Below, piece by piece: positions 21,990 to 33,379 of a DNA stretch of 51,843 nucleotides. The translations under genes were made by a program, and so were the position numbers. The notes under the pieces are model-generated. The model saw only the letters and a list, made by a program, of their open reading frames with translations. It was not told where the DNA came from and did not search any database. Within the stretch, counting starts at the first letter, position 1. Each line of letters begins with the position of its first letter. This DNA is from Ophiocordyceps camponoti-saundersi (nom. inval.) (taxonomy: Eukaryota > Ascomycota > Sordariomycetes > Hypocreales > Ophiocordycipitaceae), in contig PDHQ01000247.1 of assembly GCA_003339415.1 (NCBI GenBank), positions 1 through 51,843 of the forward strand. Direction: 5' to 3'.

Positions 21990-24900
21990 ATTATAAGCCC
22001 TATTTACTAAGATTCCTATAATCTTAAATAACTTAAAATTAATAAATATATTAGTTAATAAAAGCTACGAAAGCTATTTTATAATATACCTATAGCTAAT
22101 ATAAAACTTATAAATATTAATAGAAAGAATCCTAGCTTAATAAGTAAAAAGGGTAATAATAAGCGGACTAAAAATATTAAGTATTACCTAGCTCTTATTT
22201 AAGATAAATAGCTCTAATTAATTAATTATAGTATATATAATATTAAATCTTAATTTCCTAATTATTTTTAGTAAGCCTTAGCTATAATATATAAAATCTT
22301 ACTTAATCTCTTATAAAGAATAAGTATAGTATAGAGATTCGTAGTAATAGGTATAGGTTACTAATATTTACTCTTAACTAACGAAGGAGATCTCGAATAT
22401 AGTATACCTTTATAGCTTAACTTTTATCGGAGAAGTAAGGAGGAGGTAGAAAGAACTACGCTATTAGAAGAAAGACCTTACCGAATACTTAGAGATCTAA
22501 GTAATAAGAGTTAAAAATATAAAAAAGGCGTTATAAGATAAGATTCCCTTAATAAATAACTAACTATAAGAATAGATCCTAATAGAATTTTATAATATAT
22601 TTCCTTTTTTCCGTAAATAAGAAGCGGATAAATTAAACTTATATAAAGAAAGTATAAATTACTATATACTGCTTAAAAAAGAAATAAATAGTAAAGAACC
22701 TTAAATCTTATTTAGCCCCTTTTATAGTATATTAAGGGAGAAATTACTTATCCTTAAAAAAATATTATAAGACCTCTTTTAGAAAAGCTTTATCTAACTT
22801 AGTAGCTCGCTTATAAGTACCCTAATCCTTTTTATAAGGAAACCTAAGGGAGGATTATAATTTTATACGGATTTCTATATATTAAATACGATTATAGTCT
22901 TAGATAGATACTTACTCCTTTTACTTAGTAATACTTTTCGGTTATTAGCTAAGTTTTAATAGCTTATAAAGCTAGATATTATATAAGCTTTCTATAAGGT
23001 ATAAATTATTAAAGGAGAGGAATAGAAAATAGCGTTTAGGACCCGGTATAGCTTTTTCGAATAGATAATTACCTTATTTAAACTTATAAAGGCCCCCGCT
23101 ACTTTCTAAAAATATATTAATAATATCCTCTAGCTATATTTTAATAAGTTTTATTTAGCTTATATAGACGATATTATTATTTACTTAAATAGTACTAAGA
23201 AGGACTATTTCCGTAAAGTACGCTTAGTTCTCCGTAAACTTTAGGAGTATAAGCTTTATCTAAACTTAGATAAATATAAATTTATAATTAAAAAGGTAAA
23301 ATACTTAAGGTTTATAATATTAGCGGGAGTTAGGCTTTAAGTAAACCCGGAAAAAATTAAAATAATCGTTAACTAAGCTACGCTAACTTCCCTTAAGAGC
23401 TTTCGCGGATTCCTAGGTTTTGCTAACTTTTACTATCTTTTTATTACGGATTTTACCGGGGTAATAAAACTATTAACGAACTTAACGAAGAAAGGGGTTA
23501 AGTTTATCTAAGGCCCCGATTAGAAATAAGCTTTTTAGGAAATTAAGAATTTATTTACGAGGGCCCCTTTACTAGTAAAATAGAACTTCGGGGACCTTAC
23601 GTTTTTAGAAGTAAATATTAGCGCTTATATCGTAGGAGGTTATCTTTATTAGGAATAAGATAAATAGAAATAACTAATAGCGTTCTTTTTTATAAAAATA
23701 AACGTAGCCGAATGTAACTATTTTATATATAATAAAAAAATATTAGCGATTATTAGATACTTAGAATAGTAATACGCTAAACTACGTAATTATAATAGCT
23801 TCGATATTATTACTAATTATAAAAACCTAAAGTATTTTATAACTTACTAATACTTATTAGAACGATAAGCGCGTTAGGCGGAGTACCTATTACGATTTAA
23901 CTTTAAAATTTATTATTAACTTAATAAATAAGCTATAGTCCTAAACGCCCTTTCCCGTAAGGATTAGGATAAACCCTTAACTATAGAGAAGGAAGACGCC
24001 CGCTTTATATAGATAATTTCCGAAAAAGCCCTATAATTTTACCTATAAGTAATAATAATTAATATTTTAGGAGACCTTACTAATATCCCGGAAAAAAAGG
24101 AAGGCAAAGATAGATAATAAAATATAGGTATAGCTACGGAAAACGCTATAAATCTACGGAATAATATTCTACTAGAAACTCGAGTTTTTTTTAATAATAA
24201 ACTTTAGGGACTTTAAAATAAGATAGTATTATAAGACCCGGTCTTTTAGGAGGTATATTAAGCTATAATAAGGGGAGATTGCTTACTATCTCTAAAGCTA
24301 TAATTTAAAGTTTAAATTATAGATTATTATATTAATACTAAAGGAAGACTACGTTTCCGTAATAAGCTTTAAGTTCTAGGAGCCCTAGTTACTATAATAA
24401 AAAACTTTAAAAAGGCACTAGCTTCCCCGCTTAATATATTATAAAATCGTCTTATTTAAATAATTTATAACTCGGCCTTAGTTAGTTATTTTAAGAGGGA
24501 AGGTATAGTAGCCCTTATAACTTACGATTTCTTTTAGCTACTTTAATAATAATATATTCGTTACTTCCTTAGAAATTATAATACTTATAATAGAACTAAG
24601 GCCTAGAAATAATATTAAGCTACCCTTTTTAAGTTATTACTTACCTTAAATTAATTTTACTAATATATATAAATAGATTTTATAATAGATTTCCTACTTA
24701 TAGAACGCGGAAATAAGCACTTATAAGTAATTAAAGACCGCCTTAGTAAAAAGATCTTACTTAAGCTAATACTATTAATAAACGCTCCGCTTTATATAAA
24801 GCGGTTTCTTTAGTATTTTATATAATTTTACTAGTAGCTAAGTACTATTATAAATAATAAAGGAACTAACTAAATAAGCGAATTCTAAAGCTATTTTTAC

Positions 24901-25735
24901 TAACTTTACGAGATTAATTAAATACTTAATATAGCTTATTATCTATAAACTAATAAAGGATACGAGAGGGTTAATTAAAATATATAAGCTTACCTTTAAG
25001 CGGTAATTTTTTATAATTAAAATAACTAGGATAAATAGCTTCCTATAGCTTAGCTTACGCTAAATAGTAAAGTTTACTTAGCTATAAGAATAACGCTATT
25101 CTTCGTAACTTATAAGTTTTAAGCTTTAACGATAATATTATTAAACTTAAATATTTCGTAATTATTAATAAGGAATCCTAAAAGCTAGGCTAAGGAATTC
25201 GTAAGATAATTATAATAAGTAATAAACTTTTATTAAGCTATTAATACTTTATCTTTATAAATTTAAGAGTTCTAAGCTAATAAGAATCGATAAGCGGCTA
25301 AGCGCTTTAAAATTAGCGATAAAGTTTAGCTTAATCTATATAATTTCCCTAATATAAGGCTTAAGAAGAAGCTTAATTAGAAAAACGCTAAGTTTATAAT
25401 AGCGCGGATTATTAACCTTTCCCTTATTAAACTTATAAGATTACTAATAGGAGCTTATAATCGCTTTAATATAGATTTACTTAAAAAGGTAGCTTTAAAC
25501 CCCTTACTTAAATAAGAAGTTACTAATCTATAGCCTCTTACGATACTAATCGATAAGGAGGAAAAATAGGAAATTAAAAAGATTATCTCGGCTAGATAAA
25601 AGAAAGTAAGTAAAGGTAGGAGATAAGAGGTCTTTATTAAATAGAAAGGTTATTAAAACTTAATATAGGAACCTTTAGCAAAACTTAAGGGTACCGCTAC
25701 TCTTAATCGCTTTAAAGCTTTATATAGTTTAGCTA
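21990..25735 (+). pseudogene. Gypsy-1 pol relic: protease, RT, RNase H, integrase, chromodomain
   Basis: Domains in order on the plus strand. Protease: VNKSYES at 22053-22073, from a VDSG-type active site. Reverse transcriptase about 22780-23350: KLDIIQAFYKV near 22960, AFRTRYSFFE near 23030, and AYIDDIIIY with intact YIDD at 23161-23175. Then FRGFLGFANFYY at 23401-23436. RNase H: VNISAYIVGGYL near 23610 and KKILAIIRYLE near 23730. Integrase: a histidine/cysteine-finger remnant near 24550 and IDFIIDFLL near 24670. Chromodomain about 25555-25735: EIKKIISAR and VFIK-stop-KGY, the TAG at 25642-25644 being the Trp of the WKGY motif. Chromodomains direct integration to methylated H3K9 chromatin in related elements. 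The gene is dead. Confidence 0.88.
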
Positions 25736-25824
25736 TATATAATAATAAGTAAGATATTAGGAAATATATAGTAAAATAACTAGCAGAGAATTTATATTAA
25801 AAAGCGTATTTTTAGGCGCGAAAA

Positions 25825-25837
25825 CCCCCCCCCCCCC
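25825..25837 (+). repeat. 13-base C homopolymer
   Basis: An uninterrupted run of C inside Gypsy-1, just after the chromodomain. It is notable in DNA this AT-rich. RIP leaves C followed by C untouched, which explains its survival. Confidence 0.95.
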
Positions 25838-25899
25838 TTTACGATATTTAGCGGCGCTATTTCTTTATAGATAACGACTCCTTAGCTAGGTAATAATAG

Positions 25900-27300
25900 C
25901 GGCGCGATAGCATTAGGGTTATTAGTTTAGCGGCGGCGGCGATAAGTACGGCGGCGGTAATAATAGCGGTATTACGCTTTAAAATAGTAACCCTTTCCTC
26001 TAATATTAAAATATTAGCTAACCCCCCGGAGCCTAAAAGCTTATAAGGGGGGGCGACGTTAAAGATAGCGTTAATATATTTCTTAGCTAAAATAAATTAG
26101 CTTTCCGCGTTTTATATAGTAAGATTAAGGATATAAACTATATAATAAGAGGAGTATTATTATATATAAGCTTAAGCTTAGCTAATATCGTTAAAGCTTA
26201 AGCTACTATAATCGCCGCCTAAAGCGCTTTATTAGCTTTTATTACCGTTAGCGGATCCTTAATATTAGCGGTAATATACTATATTATATAAGCTAAAATT
26301 AAAAGCTAAGGGGCTAGCGTATAAGTTTAGTATAAAGGTATATATTCTATATAAAATATACGAGGTTTTTACTTCCTTATATACCTTAGCGTTATAGCTT
26401 AGTTACGATATTTATATCCTTACTTAATATAGCGAAGATATAGATACTTTTAAAAAGCCCTCTTATTATTATTATTATTATTTTCCTTATCCTTACCTTC
26501 GTCGTTATTTTTATTATCGACGGGGCCGGTAGCGGGGGCGGGAGGAGGAGAAGGAGAGGAAGCGGGAGCGGGGGCGGCGTTAGCTACGGCGGCGAGGATA
26601 GGAGTCTTAGCCTAGGATATCTTCTTCCGCGAGATAGGCTACGGAAAATATAATATTAGTAAAAAAGCTACTAGTTAAGCTAGATAAAAATTTACCGTAA
26701 TAAGAGAAGGAGATAGGGAAAGCTAATAAGGGGCTTAAGGCCGAAAGCTTCTCTATATAGTAACTTAAGAAAAAAATTATAAGTAACGCGTCCCTTATAA
26801 TAGATAAATCGCCCTCTTAAATATAAGATCGATAAATCTTATATAGTAAGCTATAGAATATATTAAGGGAGAGACTTATTTTAAAAGGAGAAGGAGGAAT
26901 AGTAGAAGAAGAAAAAGAAGCCGCTATAAGAGGCTAATTTCCTTAAATAAACTATTTTACGAAAATCGGAAAATTTTCCTCGTATTTAAAGCCTTTATTA
27001 TCGCTAGCGATATTATCTTCGTTAACTTCTTCGTTACCGTTATCGCCCTTATTATTCTTATTATCTTTATTAGTAATAGCGGTAGTAGTAGAGTTAGTAG
27101 CAGCGCTAGCGGCGGCGGCGATATCTTAAAGATAACTATTATACTCGCTAGGCTAAGATATCCTTATTAGTAGGAAAAACGTTAGTATAATTAAACCCGT
27201 AAAATAAGTAGCGGATTTCCTTACTAATAATAATAATAATAATAATATTAATAATAATAATAATAATAATAACGATAGGGCTATAAAAGGAAGAAAGGAA
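25900..27300 (-). pseudogene. possible antisense ORF in the 3' region of Gypsy-1
   Basis: Between chromodomain and 3' LTR the sense strand gives no sensible protein. The minus strand gives hydrophilic, acidic, low-complexity sequence: around 26640-26460 an Ala/Pro/Ser-rich stretch (APAPASSPSPPPAPATG) followed by Asp/Glu/Lys/Asn-rich sequence (NNDEGKDKEN), and around 27140-26950 a stretch with GNEEVNEDNIASDNKGFKYE. The two lie in different frames and RIP stops occur, so one continuous protein is not shown. Antisense ORFs in this position are known in some plant Gypsy lineages; no function is implied. It could also be a captured gene fragment. Confidence 0.4.
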
Positions 27301-27414
27301 GGAATAAAAGGTTTAATAAGCAGGCGCTATAAAAGCTATAGAAAAGTGGGGCAGGCTAGCGGAAAATCTTTTACCTAACCTTACCGTATATTATATAATA
27401 GATCCCGCACTTAC

Positions 27415-27429
27415 GGGAGAGGAAAGGGA
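27415..27429 (+). other. Gypsy-1 polypurine tract
   Basis: GGGAGAGGAAAGGGA, five bases before the 3' LTR, the usual site for plus-strand DNA priming. Confidence 0.75.
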
Positions 27430-27434
27430 CCTTA

Positions 27435-27734
27435 TATTAAGGTCTAGCCCTTATATTATATTTAGGTTATAAACCTAAATATTAGACTTATAGATTAGCC
27501 TTACGATTAAACGATAAGGCTGCCGCTATCCGGCTTAGAAGCTTATAGCGGAAGGATTAAATAGAATAGAACGGGAAAGATAGTTAAACGGGAAGGCAAA
27601 TAGGCTTTAAAGGAAAGAGCGGTATATATAGCTATTTAGCACGCTAAAGTGCGGCTTTCTTAGAAGCTCTCTATACGTGATTATTATTATATATAGCTTA
27701 GTAAATAAGTATCCCTTTAACTAGTCCCTTAATA
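27435..27734 (+). repeat. Gypsy-1 3' LTR
   Basis: 300 bp, ending CCTTAATA, followed by the TATAT duplication at 27735-27739. It keeps TG at 27678 (CGTGATT) and AAAGTGCGG at 27646-27654, where the 5' LTR differs. Confidence 0.93.
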
Positions 27735-28199
27735 TATATTAGTATTTTTTTTCTTTTTTTTCTTTTTTTTCCTTTTTTTTATTATAAAAAAGCGTTATTA
27801 ATTAAATTTTTTATATAAATAACTATTTAAAGAAGTTTATTTTTCTACTTTATAAGTTTTAAGCTTCGAATTTATCCTAGTATTATAAGAATAAATATAA
27901 AATAATTACTTATAATAAAAATTCTAAAAAAAACTTAAAAAGAAGTAAGTTTTTAGCCTTTTTATTATTAATTTACTAATTTTATATTAAAATAATCTAT
28001 TAAAAAAATTCATAAAATTTTTTCGAAAAATAAGCGAAGTTAAACTTAGCTTTTAATACTAATTTAGCTTAGAATTTAGTTATTAATTTTCTTTTAACTA
28101 TAAATATTTCTTTTTCTATAATTTACTCTAAGCTTTTTAATAAGCTTTTTACTTATTATAATTAGTAAGTTATTTTCCTTTTATTTAAATTTTTAATTA

Positions 28200-30204
28200 A
28201 CTTTTTCTAGGGACTATTAGCTTATTTATTACGCTAAGTTAAAAGATTATTTAGAAAACTACTTTAACGAAGCCCTTTTAAAATTAAATAATAACTTTAT
28301 AAGTTACTTATTAAAAAGTAGCTTTTATAGCCTTATTTTTAATATCTAAACTTTAGCTACTTAAGATACCTATTTAAGCTTAATTATAGCTTATATTTCC
28401 CTAAACTTAAAGCTATACTATAAGCTTATAGGTAAGTTATTTATTTCTTTATTTATTTATAAAAACTAATAATTTTTAGCTTTTAAAAAGCTTTTAGAAT
28501 AGTATATTAGAAATTATATTTATATTTAAATTCTTTCCTACCTTAAAGCTTACCTTACTATTACTTTAAAGTTTATTAATAAGTATATTAATAATTTCTT
28601 TATTTCTTTATTTTTTTATTTATTAATTTATTTACTTATTAATAATATTATACTAGTATTACTTATAATAATATTACTAATAATAAGACCTTTTTAAAGG
28701 CTTATTCCTTAGCTTATAATAACTTTTTTTCTAAAGAATTTACTAGCTAAATTCGCTACCTAGTATATATTATTAATTTAATAGCCTAAGATACCTTTAA
28801 AGCTTTTTTAAATAATTCTAACTTAGAAAGGCAACTTTTAGATTAAAATACTACTTTATAAAAGTATAATAGTAAGTTATTTATTCTTATTATAATTTTT
28901 TACTAATTATTTATTTTTATAGCGCTTTTTAACTAACTTTAACGTATTTTACTTATTATTAAGTATAATATAAAGCTTAAATAGCTTTTTTAAAAAAGTC
29001 TATAATAGTAAAAATCTAAAGGAAATATAAAATAATTAAAAAAATAAAGGCTATTATTAGTAAGTTTTTTTATTTATTAATTATTTATTTAACTACTTAT
29101 TAATTAAATAGATAACGCTATAAGGTGGAATTCTATATTTTTTATACTTAAAAGAGTATTAGAACTCTATTTTACTTTGGAATAGGTTTCTAAATTAACG
29201 GAATATAAAGAGTATAAAAAAGTATTTCCTACTAATAAGGAATAGGAAGCTTTAAAAGATTTTAAAGCTATTTTTAACGTTTTTTTAACTCCTTTTATTT
29301 ATTTATAAAGCTACTTTTATATAATAAGTTTAAAAGAATTACTTTTTATTTATTAGATCTTTAATTAGCTTACTAAATTATATAAAGAATTTTTTAACTT
29401 TAAAAAAAGCTAGGTATTTTTTTTTAAAAATACTTACTAATTACTTTTTAGTCTTTTTATTCTATTACTTTTAAAACTTATATAATAAAAGGCTTAAAAA
29501 AGCTAAAGAAGTTCTTTTTAAAATAACTTAAAAAAAATAACTTACTAGCTTTCCGACCTTATTTATTTACTATTATATTAGACTTACGGTATAAAGATAT
29601 TTATTTTAAGGAAAACGGCTTCTTTTATTACTATTTAGCTATAAAAAAGGATATCTTATTTCTTTTTTAAGAGGAATTTAATTTATAAGTAAGATTATAT
29701 TTTTCTTATAATTTTTACTAATTATTTTTAGCTATAAAACTACGGAAAATAAAGAAATAGACTTAGGAAGTCTTAGAACGTTTACTTTAGAAGAGTTCGA
29801 CTTTAGTTTATAATCTAAAAAAACAGAAACTAACGAAGAATTAAAATAATACCTTTTAGAAGCTTATTTACTTTCTAAGGTATAGTTATATATATTTTTT
29901 TATAATTTTTTCTCCTTATTTACTAATTATTTCCTAAAGTAACCCGCTCTTATATTAGAAAAATAACGCTTTCCGCTTCCCTACTTTAATAATTTTAGCT
30001 AGAAAATTTTTAGCTATTCTAGCTATATTAGCCTTAATCGAGGCTATTTTTTCTATTTCTAATAGTATTATTATATTATCTAGGAATAATTTAAAACTTA
30101 AAACTATAAAGTAGTTAATTTTATTAAAAAACTAGAATTTAACGCTTATTAATTTCTAGGAAATTAAAAAAGAGGAAAATAAAGCTTTAGAAGAAGAAGA
30201 TTAA
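28200..30204 (+). pseudogene. hAT transposase relic with introns
   Basis: Three hAT family blocks read on the plus strand. NAIRWNS at about 29113-29133 is the STRWNS block. IILDLRYKDIYFKE at 29572-29613 is the ATILDPRYK block. The C-terminal dimerisation region lies at about 29979-30150 with LARKFLAI, IEAIFSISNSII, LSRNNLK and LILLKN. The frame ends in an acidic tail and TAA at 30202-30204. Between blocks lie short GT-AG introns of about 43-60 bp with a CTAAT branch motif, e.g. 28432-28479, 28872-28922, 29060-29111, 29689-29731 and 29880-29939. The N-terminus is not readable. The gene is inactive. Confidence 0.8.
28432..28479 (+). other. probable spliceosomal intron holding a TTTA tract
   Basis: 48 bp: donor GTAAGT, ACTAAT before the end, acceptor TTTTTAG. 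Its TTTATTTATTT tract is the counterpart of the AAAT array at 1-130 in the inverted hAT copy. Confidence 0.6.
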
Positions 30205-30559
30205 AGCTTATAAGTTTTCTTTTATAGCTAGTTTTTTATTTATTATTAGATAAATTTTTCTAGCTAATAATATATTTTTTTATTAATATTTACTCTTTAT
30301 ATATTAATAATCTTATACGTTTTAAGATTTTTTATAATTAAGCTTATTTAAATTATATTAAAGCCTTTTTAAAGTTATATTATATTCTTACTATTTATTT
30401 TACTATTACGTTTTAAGTTATTACTCTTATTATTATTAGTTTTTATTTCTCTTTTAAATATATTAAATTAAAGATCTCCTTCCTCGCTTAATAATAATCT
30501 AATAAAAATAAAAACTTAACTTTTATATACTATATTAGTCGCGCTATCTAGTAGTATTT

Positions 30560-30769
30560 TTTTTAGAATAAAATAGCTTATGTAAGCTAACTAAAACTTT
30601 AGTTCTTTTAGTTTTTAGTTTTTAGTTAGTTAGTCCTTATATTTAAAGACTAACTAAAGTCCTTATAGTAACTAACTAAAGACTAACTAAAAGGTATATA
30701 TTTTAGTTTAGACTTTTTTTAATTAGTCCTAACTAACTAAAAACTACTTAATTTTAAACCTTACTCCTA
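30560..30769 (+). other. hAT right end, subterminal repeats
   Basis: At least six copies of TTAGTTAGT/ACTAACTAA-type words in both orientations, then the terminal sequence shared with 8703-8722. These are probable transposase-binding sites (family knowledge; not shown here). Confidence 0.65.
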
Positions 30770-30770
30770 C

Positions 30771-32720
30771 TTAAAAGTTAATAGTAAATTATTAAACCTT
30801 TTCTTTATTTTTACTAGAGTCTTTTAAGGCTCCTTACTCTCTCTAATACTATTTATTTTATATATCTTATTTTTTTATAAATACTTAAAATAAGTAATTA
30901 GTATATTTATTATTAAATTTATAAATAATATTAATATTTTTAATATTAAGCGTATTTTTATTTAAGTTTACTACTAGCTTAAATAAGCTTAAAATATTTA
31001 TTATAATTAAATAAAAAAGTATAAAATAACTTTCTAGCTATTTAAAAATAAGCTTTTTTATTTTATAAAAGCTTATTTTATTAATATAAATTTATTAATT
31101 TTTAATAAAATTACTATTTAACTAATATAAAAAATAAATATATTAAAAGTTTAAATTTATTATAAATTTTAATAAAAATCTTACCTTTATTATTTTATAA
31201 AAAAGCTTAATTATTAATAGCTAACTTTTACTAAGCTTATATTATTTATTTAAAGCCTTTTATTTCTCTAAGCGAGGGAAATTTATATTAAAGTTATTAG
31301 GTTTATAATCGCTTTTAGCGTTATAATTTACTTTACTTTAACTTTACTAAGTAAAAAACCTAAAAACTTAATTTTTTAATAGCTAGCTATAATTTAGTTT
31401 AAATACTTTTATATTATCTTTAAAGCGTATTAAGCTACCTCTTTTTATTATATTAAGTTTAAAATTTTTATTCTTTTTATTAATATTTACTTATATTACT
31501 ACGCTGCTTATAGCTATTAACTCCTTTATATTAAAAAACTTATAGCTTATATCCCCTCCGCTTTTAAGAGAATTAATATATATTTTTATTAATAATATAA
31601 AAACTAGCTTTATCTTATTTATATTTTCTTTAAATCTTTTTAATTTTTATCTATTATTTTAATATAGATTTTTAAATATCCTTCTTTAATTTTTTAAAAC
31701 TTTAAAAGCTTATTTTTATAAAAAGTAATAGCTTTACTAAAACTTAAAAAAGAGAAAGCTTTAAAAGTATAGCTAGTTTTCTAGATACCTTATTAATAAA
31801 CTACCTTAACTAAAACTTAATAATATTTTATAAATTTATTAAAGCTTTTTAAAAATTTTTAATAGCCCTTTAACTTAGCTTTATAATAATAAAATTAATA
31901 TTAATAAGTTTCTTTATATTTATAAAATTATTATAATTATAACTCCTTATTATTTTTATAATAATAAGGAAGATAAGATAATAGCTTATTTTACTTTATA
32001 TTATAAACTTACCGCTTATAAAAGAATAGTTTTATTTATATTTTTTATAAATTTAATTTAAAATTATAAAGATTTTAATAAATCTATTAATTATAAAGTT
32101 ATTATAAGCCTTTTTACCTTATAATTTATCCGCTTATAATATTTTTATTAATTTAATCTTTTTATATTATTTTATAATATTTAAATATATTAAAATATTT
32201 AAATATAAAATTTATATATAAAAAATAATTTTTAGTATTTTTATTTTATAATTATTATTATTTATTTACTTTATATTTTACTTTTACCTTTACTTTTTAC
32301 TTTACTTAGCTTACTTAGCTTTCTTACTTTTTTTCCCGCCTTACCTTTTACTTTATCCTTTATACTTAATAATTCTAACTTTTATAAGCTTATTTTCTAA
32401 GCTATTATTATTACTCTTTATTATATATTTTAACGCCGCTAACGCGGACTTTATAAGAAAAAGTTTTAGTATTTAAATAAAGTTTAGCCTAGGCTCCGGC
32501 TCCTCCTTTATTATTTCCTCCGCCTTTATCTCCCCCGCTATTCCCTTATCTTTCTTTATATTATTTATATTATTTATTTTACCCGCCCCCTTAACTTTAT
32601 TCGCCCCCTTAACTTTATTCGCCCCCTTAACTTTATTCGCCCCCTTTTTATCTTTTTTAACTATTATTTATTTTAATTTACTTTTTAATATTAATATAAT
32701 AAAAATTAGCTTTTAGGCCG
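30771..32720 (+). repeat. left arm of the large palindrome
   Basis: The reverse complement aligns first with 42409-41984 and then, past Gypsy-2, with 35061 down to about 33380. Differences are RIP-type plus repeat-length changes. The arm has no readable gene of its own; the coding-like stretch is easier to see in the right arm. It starts one base after the hAT right end. Confidence 0.75.
32582..32650. repeat. 18-bp minisatellite in the left palindrome arm
   Basis: Slightly more than three copies of CGCCCCCTTAACTTTATT. The opposite arm has only one recognisable counterpart (near 33420-33445), so the array expanded after the arms formed. Confidence 0.85.
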
Positions 32721-33379
32721 CCGCTTTATCCTCCGCTTTTAGCTTTATTTTTAGCTTTAGCTTTTATTTTAAATAATTTAAGTTAAGAGTATATTAAAGC
32801 TTAAAAATATTCTTTAAAATATACTTAAATTTATTATTATTATTTATATATTAGGGGCCTTTATAATATTTAAAGCTTTTATAATATAATAAATAGGAAA
32901 AATCCCTTTAAATAAAATAAAACCCCTTAATTATAAAAAGAAAAGCTTACTATATACTTATATAAAAATATAGCGGTAGCTAATAATAGTATAATATAAT
33001 AAGCTTATTATTTAAAGGTAGTTTTAAATAATATAAAAAAATAAAGTAAAAAGAGGAGTATAAAAAAAGAAAGTTTATAAAATATAAAGTAAAAGAAATA
33101 AGGTAGTATAATATAGCGTAAGGCGGTATAAAGTAATATAAAGTAATATAAGGCGGTATAAAGCGAGGCGGTATAATATAGCGCGGGGCGGTATAGGGCG
33201 GTATAGGGTAATATAAAGTAATATAAGGCGAGGCGGTTTAGCGCGGGGCGGAGGAAGGAAAGTCTTAGGGGGGGGTAAGGCAAAGTAGCGGGGTAGCCGC
33301 TTTATTATCTATTAGTAATTAAAAAAGGGGGAGCTATATCTCTTTCTTTTTTACCTCCCTTTTCCTTTCCTCTTTTTCT
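32721..33379. other. palindrome centre with GC-rich degenerate repeats
   Basis: Spacer between the two arms. From about 33110 to 33250 it holds degenerate tandem units built from GGCGGTATAA and AGTAATATAA, with runs such as GCGCGGGGCGG. A minus-strand open frame at 33008-33283 comes from this repetition, is almost only Leu/Tyr/Phe/Ile, and is not a gene. Confidence 0.6.

Larger units (their letters stand above)
20155..27734 (+). mobile_element. Gypsy-1, structurally complete Ty3/Gypsy chromovirus (plus)
   Basis: A 7.58-kb LTR retrotransposon in hAT copy 2. The two 300-bp LTRs (20155-20454, 27435-27734) begin TATTAAGG and end CCTTAATA, which are the RIPed forms of TGTTAAGG and CCTTAACA. Perfect 5-bp target duplications, TATAT, lie at 20150-20154 and 27735-27739. 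The internal order is gag with zinc knuckle, protease, reverse transcriptase, RNase H, integrase and chromodomain, as in fungal chromoviruses. A further ~1.6 kb without sense-strand coding, but with an antisense open frame, lies before the purine tract and 3' LTR. Every ORF carries RIP stops. Confidence 0.93.
27735..30769 (+). mobile_element. hAT transposon copy 2, main part (plus)
   Basis: Continues the hAT from 20154 after Gypsy-1. It contains a 5' leader, a transposase gene with short introns, and a right end with TTAGTTAGT-type subterminal repeats closing in ATTTTAAACCTTACTCCTA at about 30769. The 5' part is duplicated in inverse orientation at 131-768. The region is very AT-rich (RIPed), and no terminal inverted repeat was recognised at its left end. 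Confidence 0.82.

Noticed and set aside
33008..33283. 91-codon open frame on the minus strand
   Set aside because: Low-complexity translation of degenerate tandem repeats at the palindrome centre.
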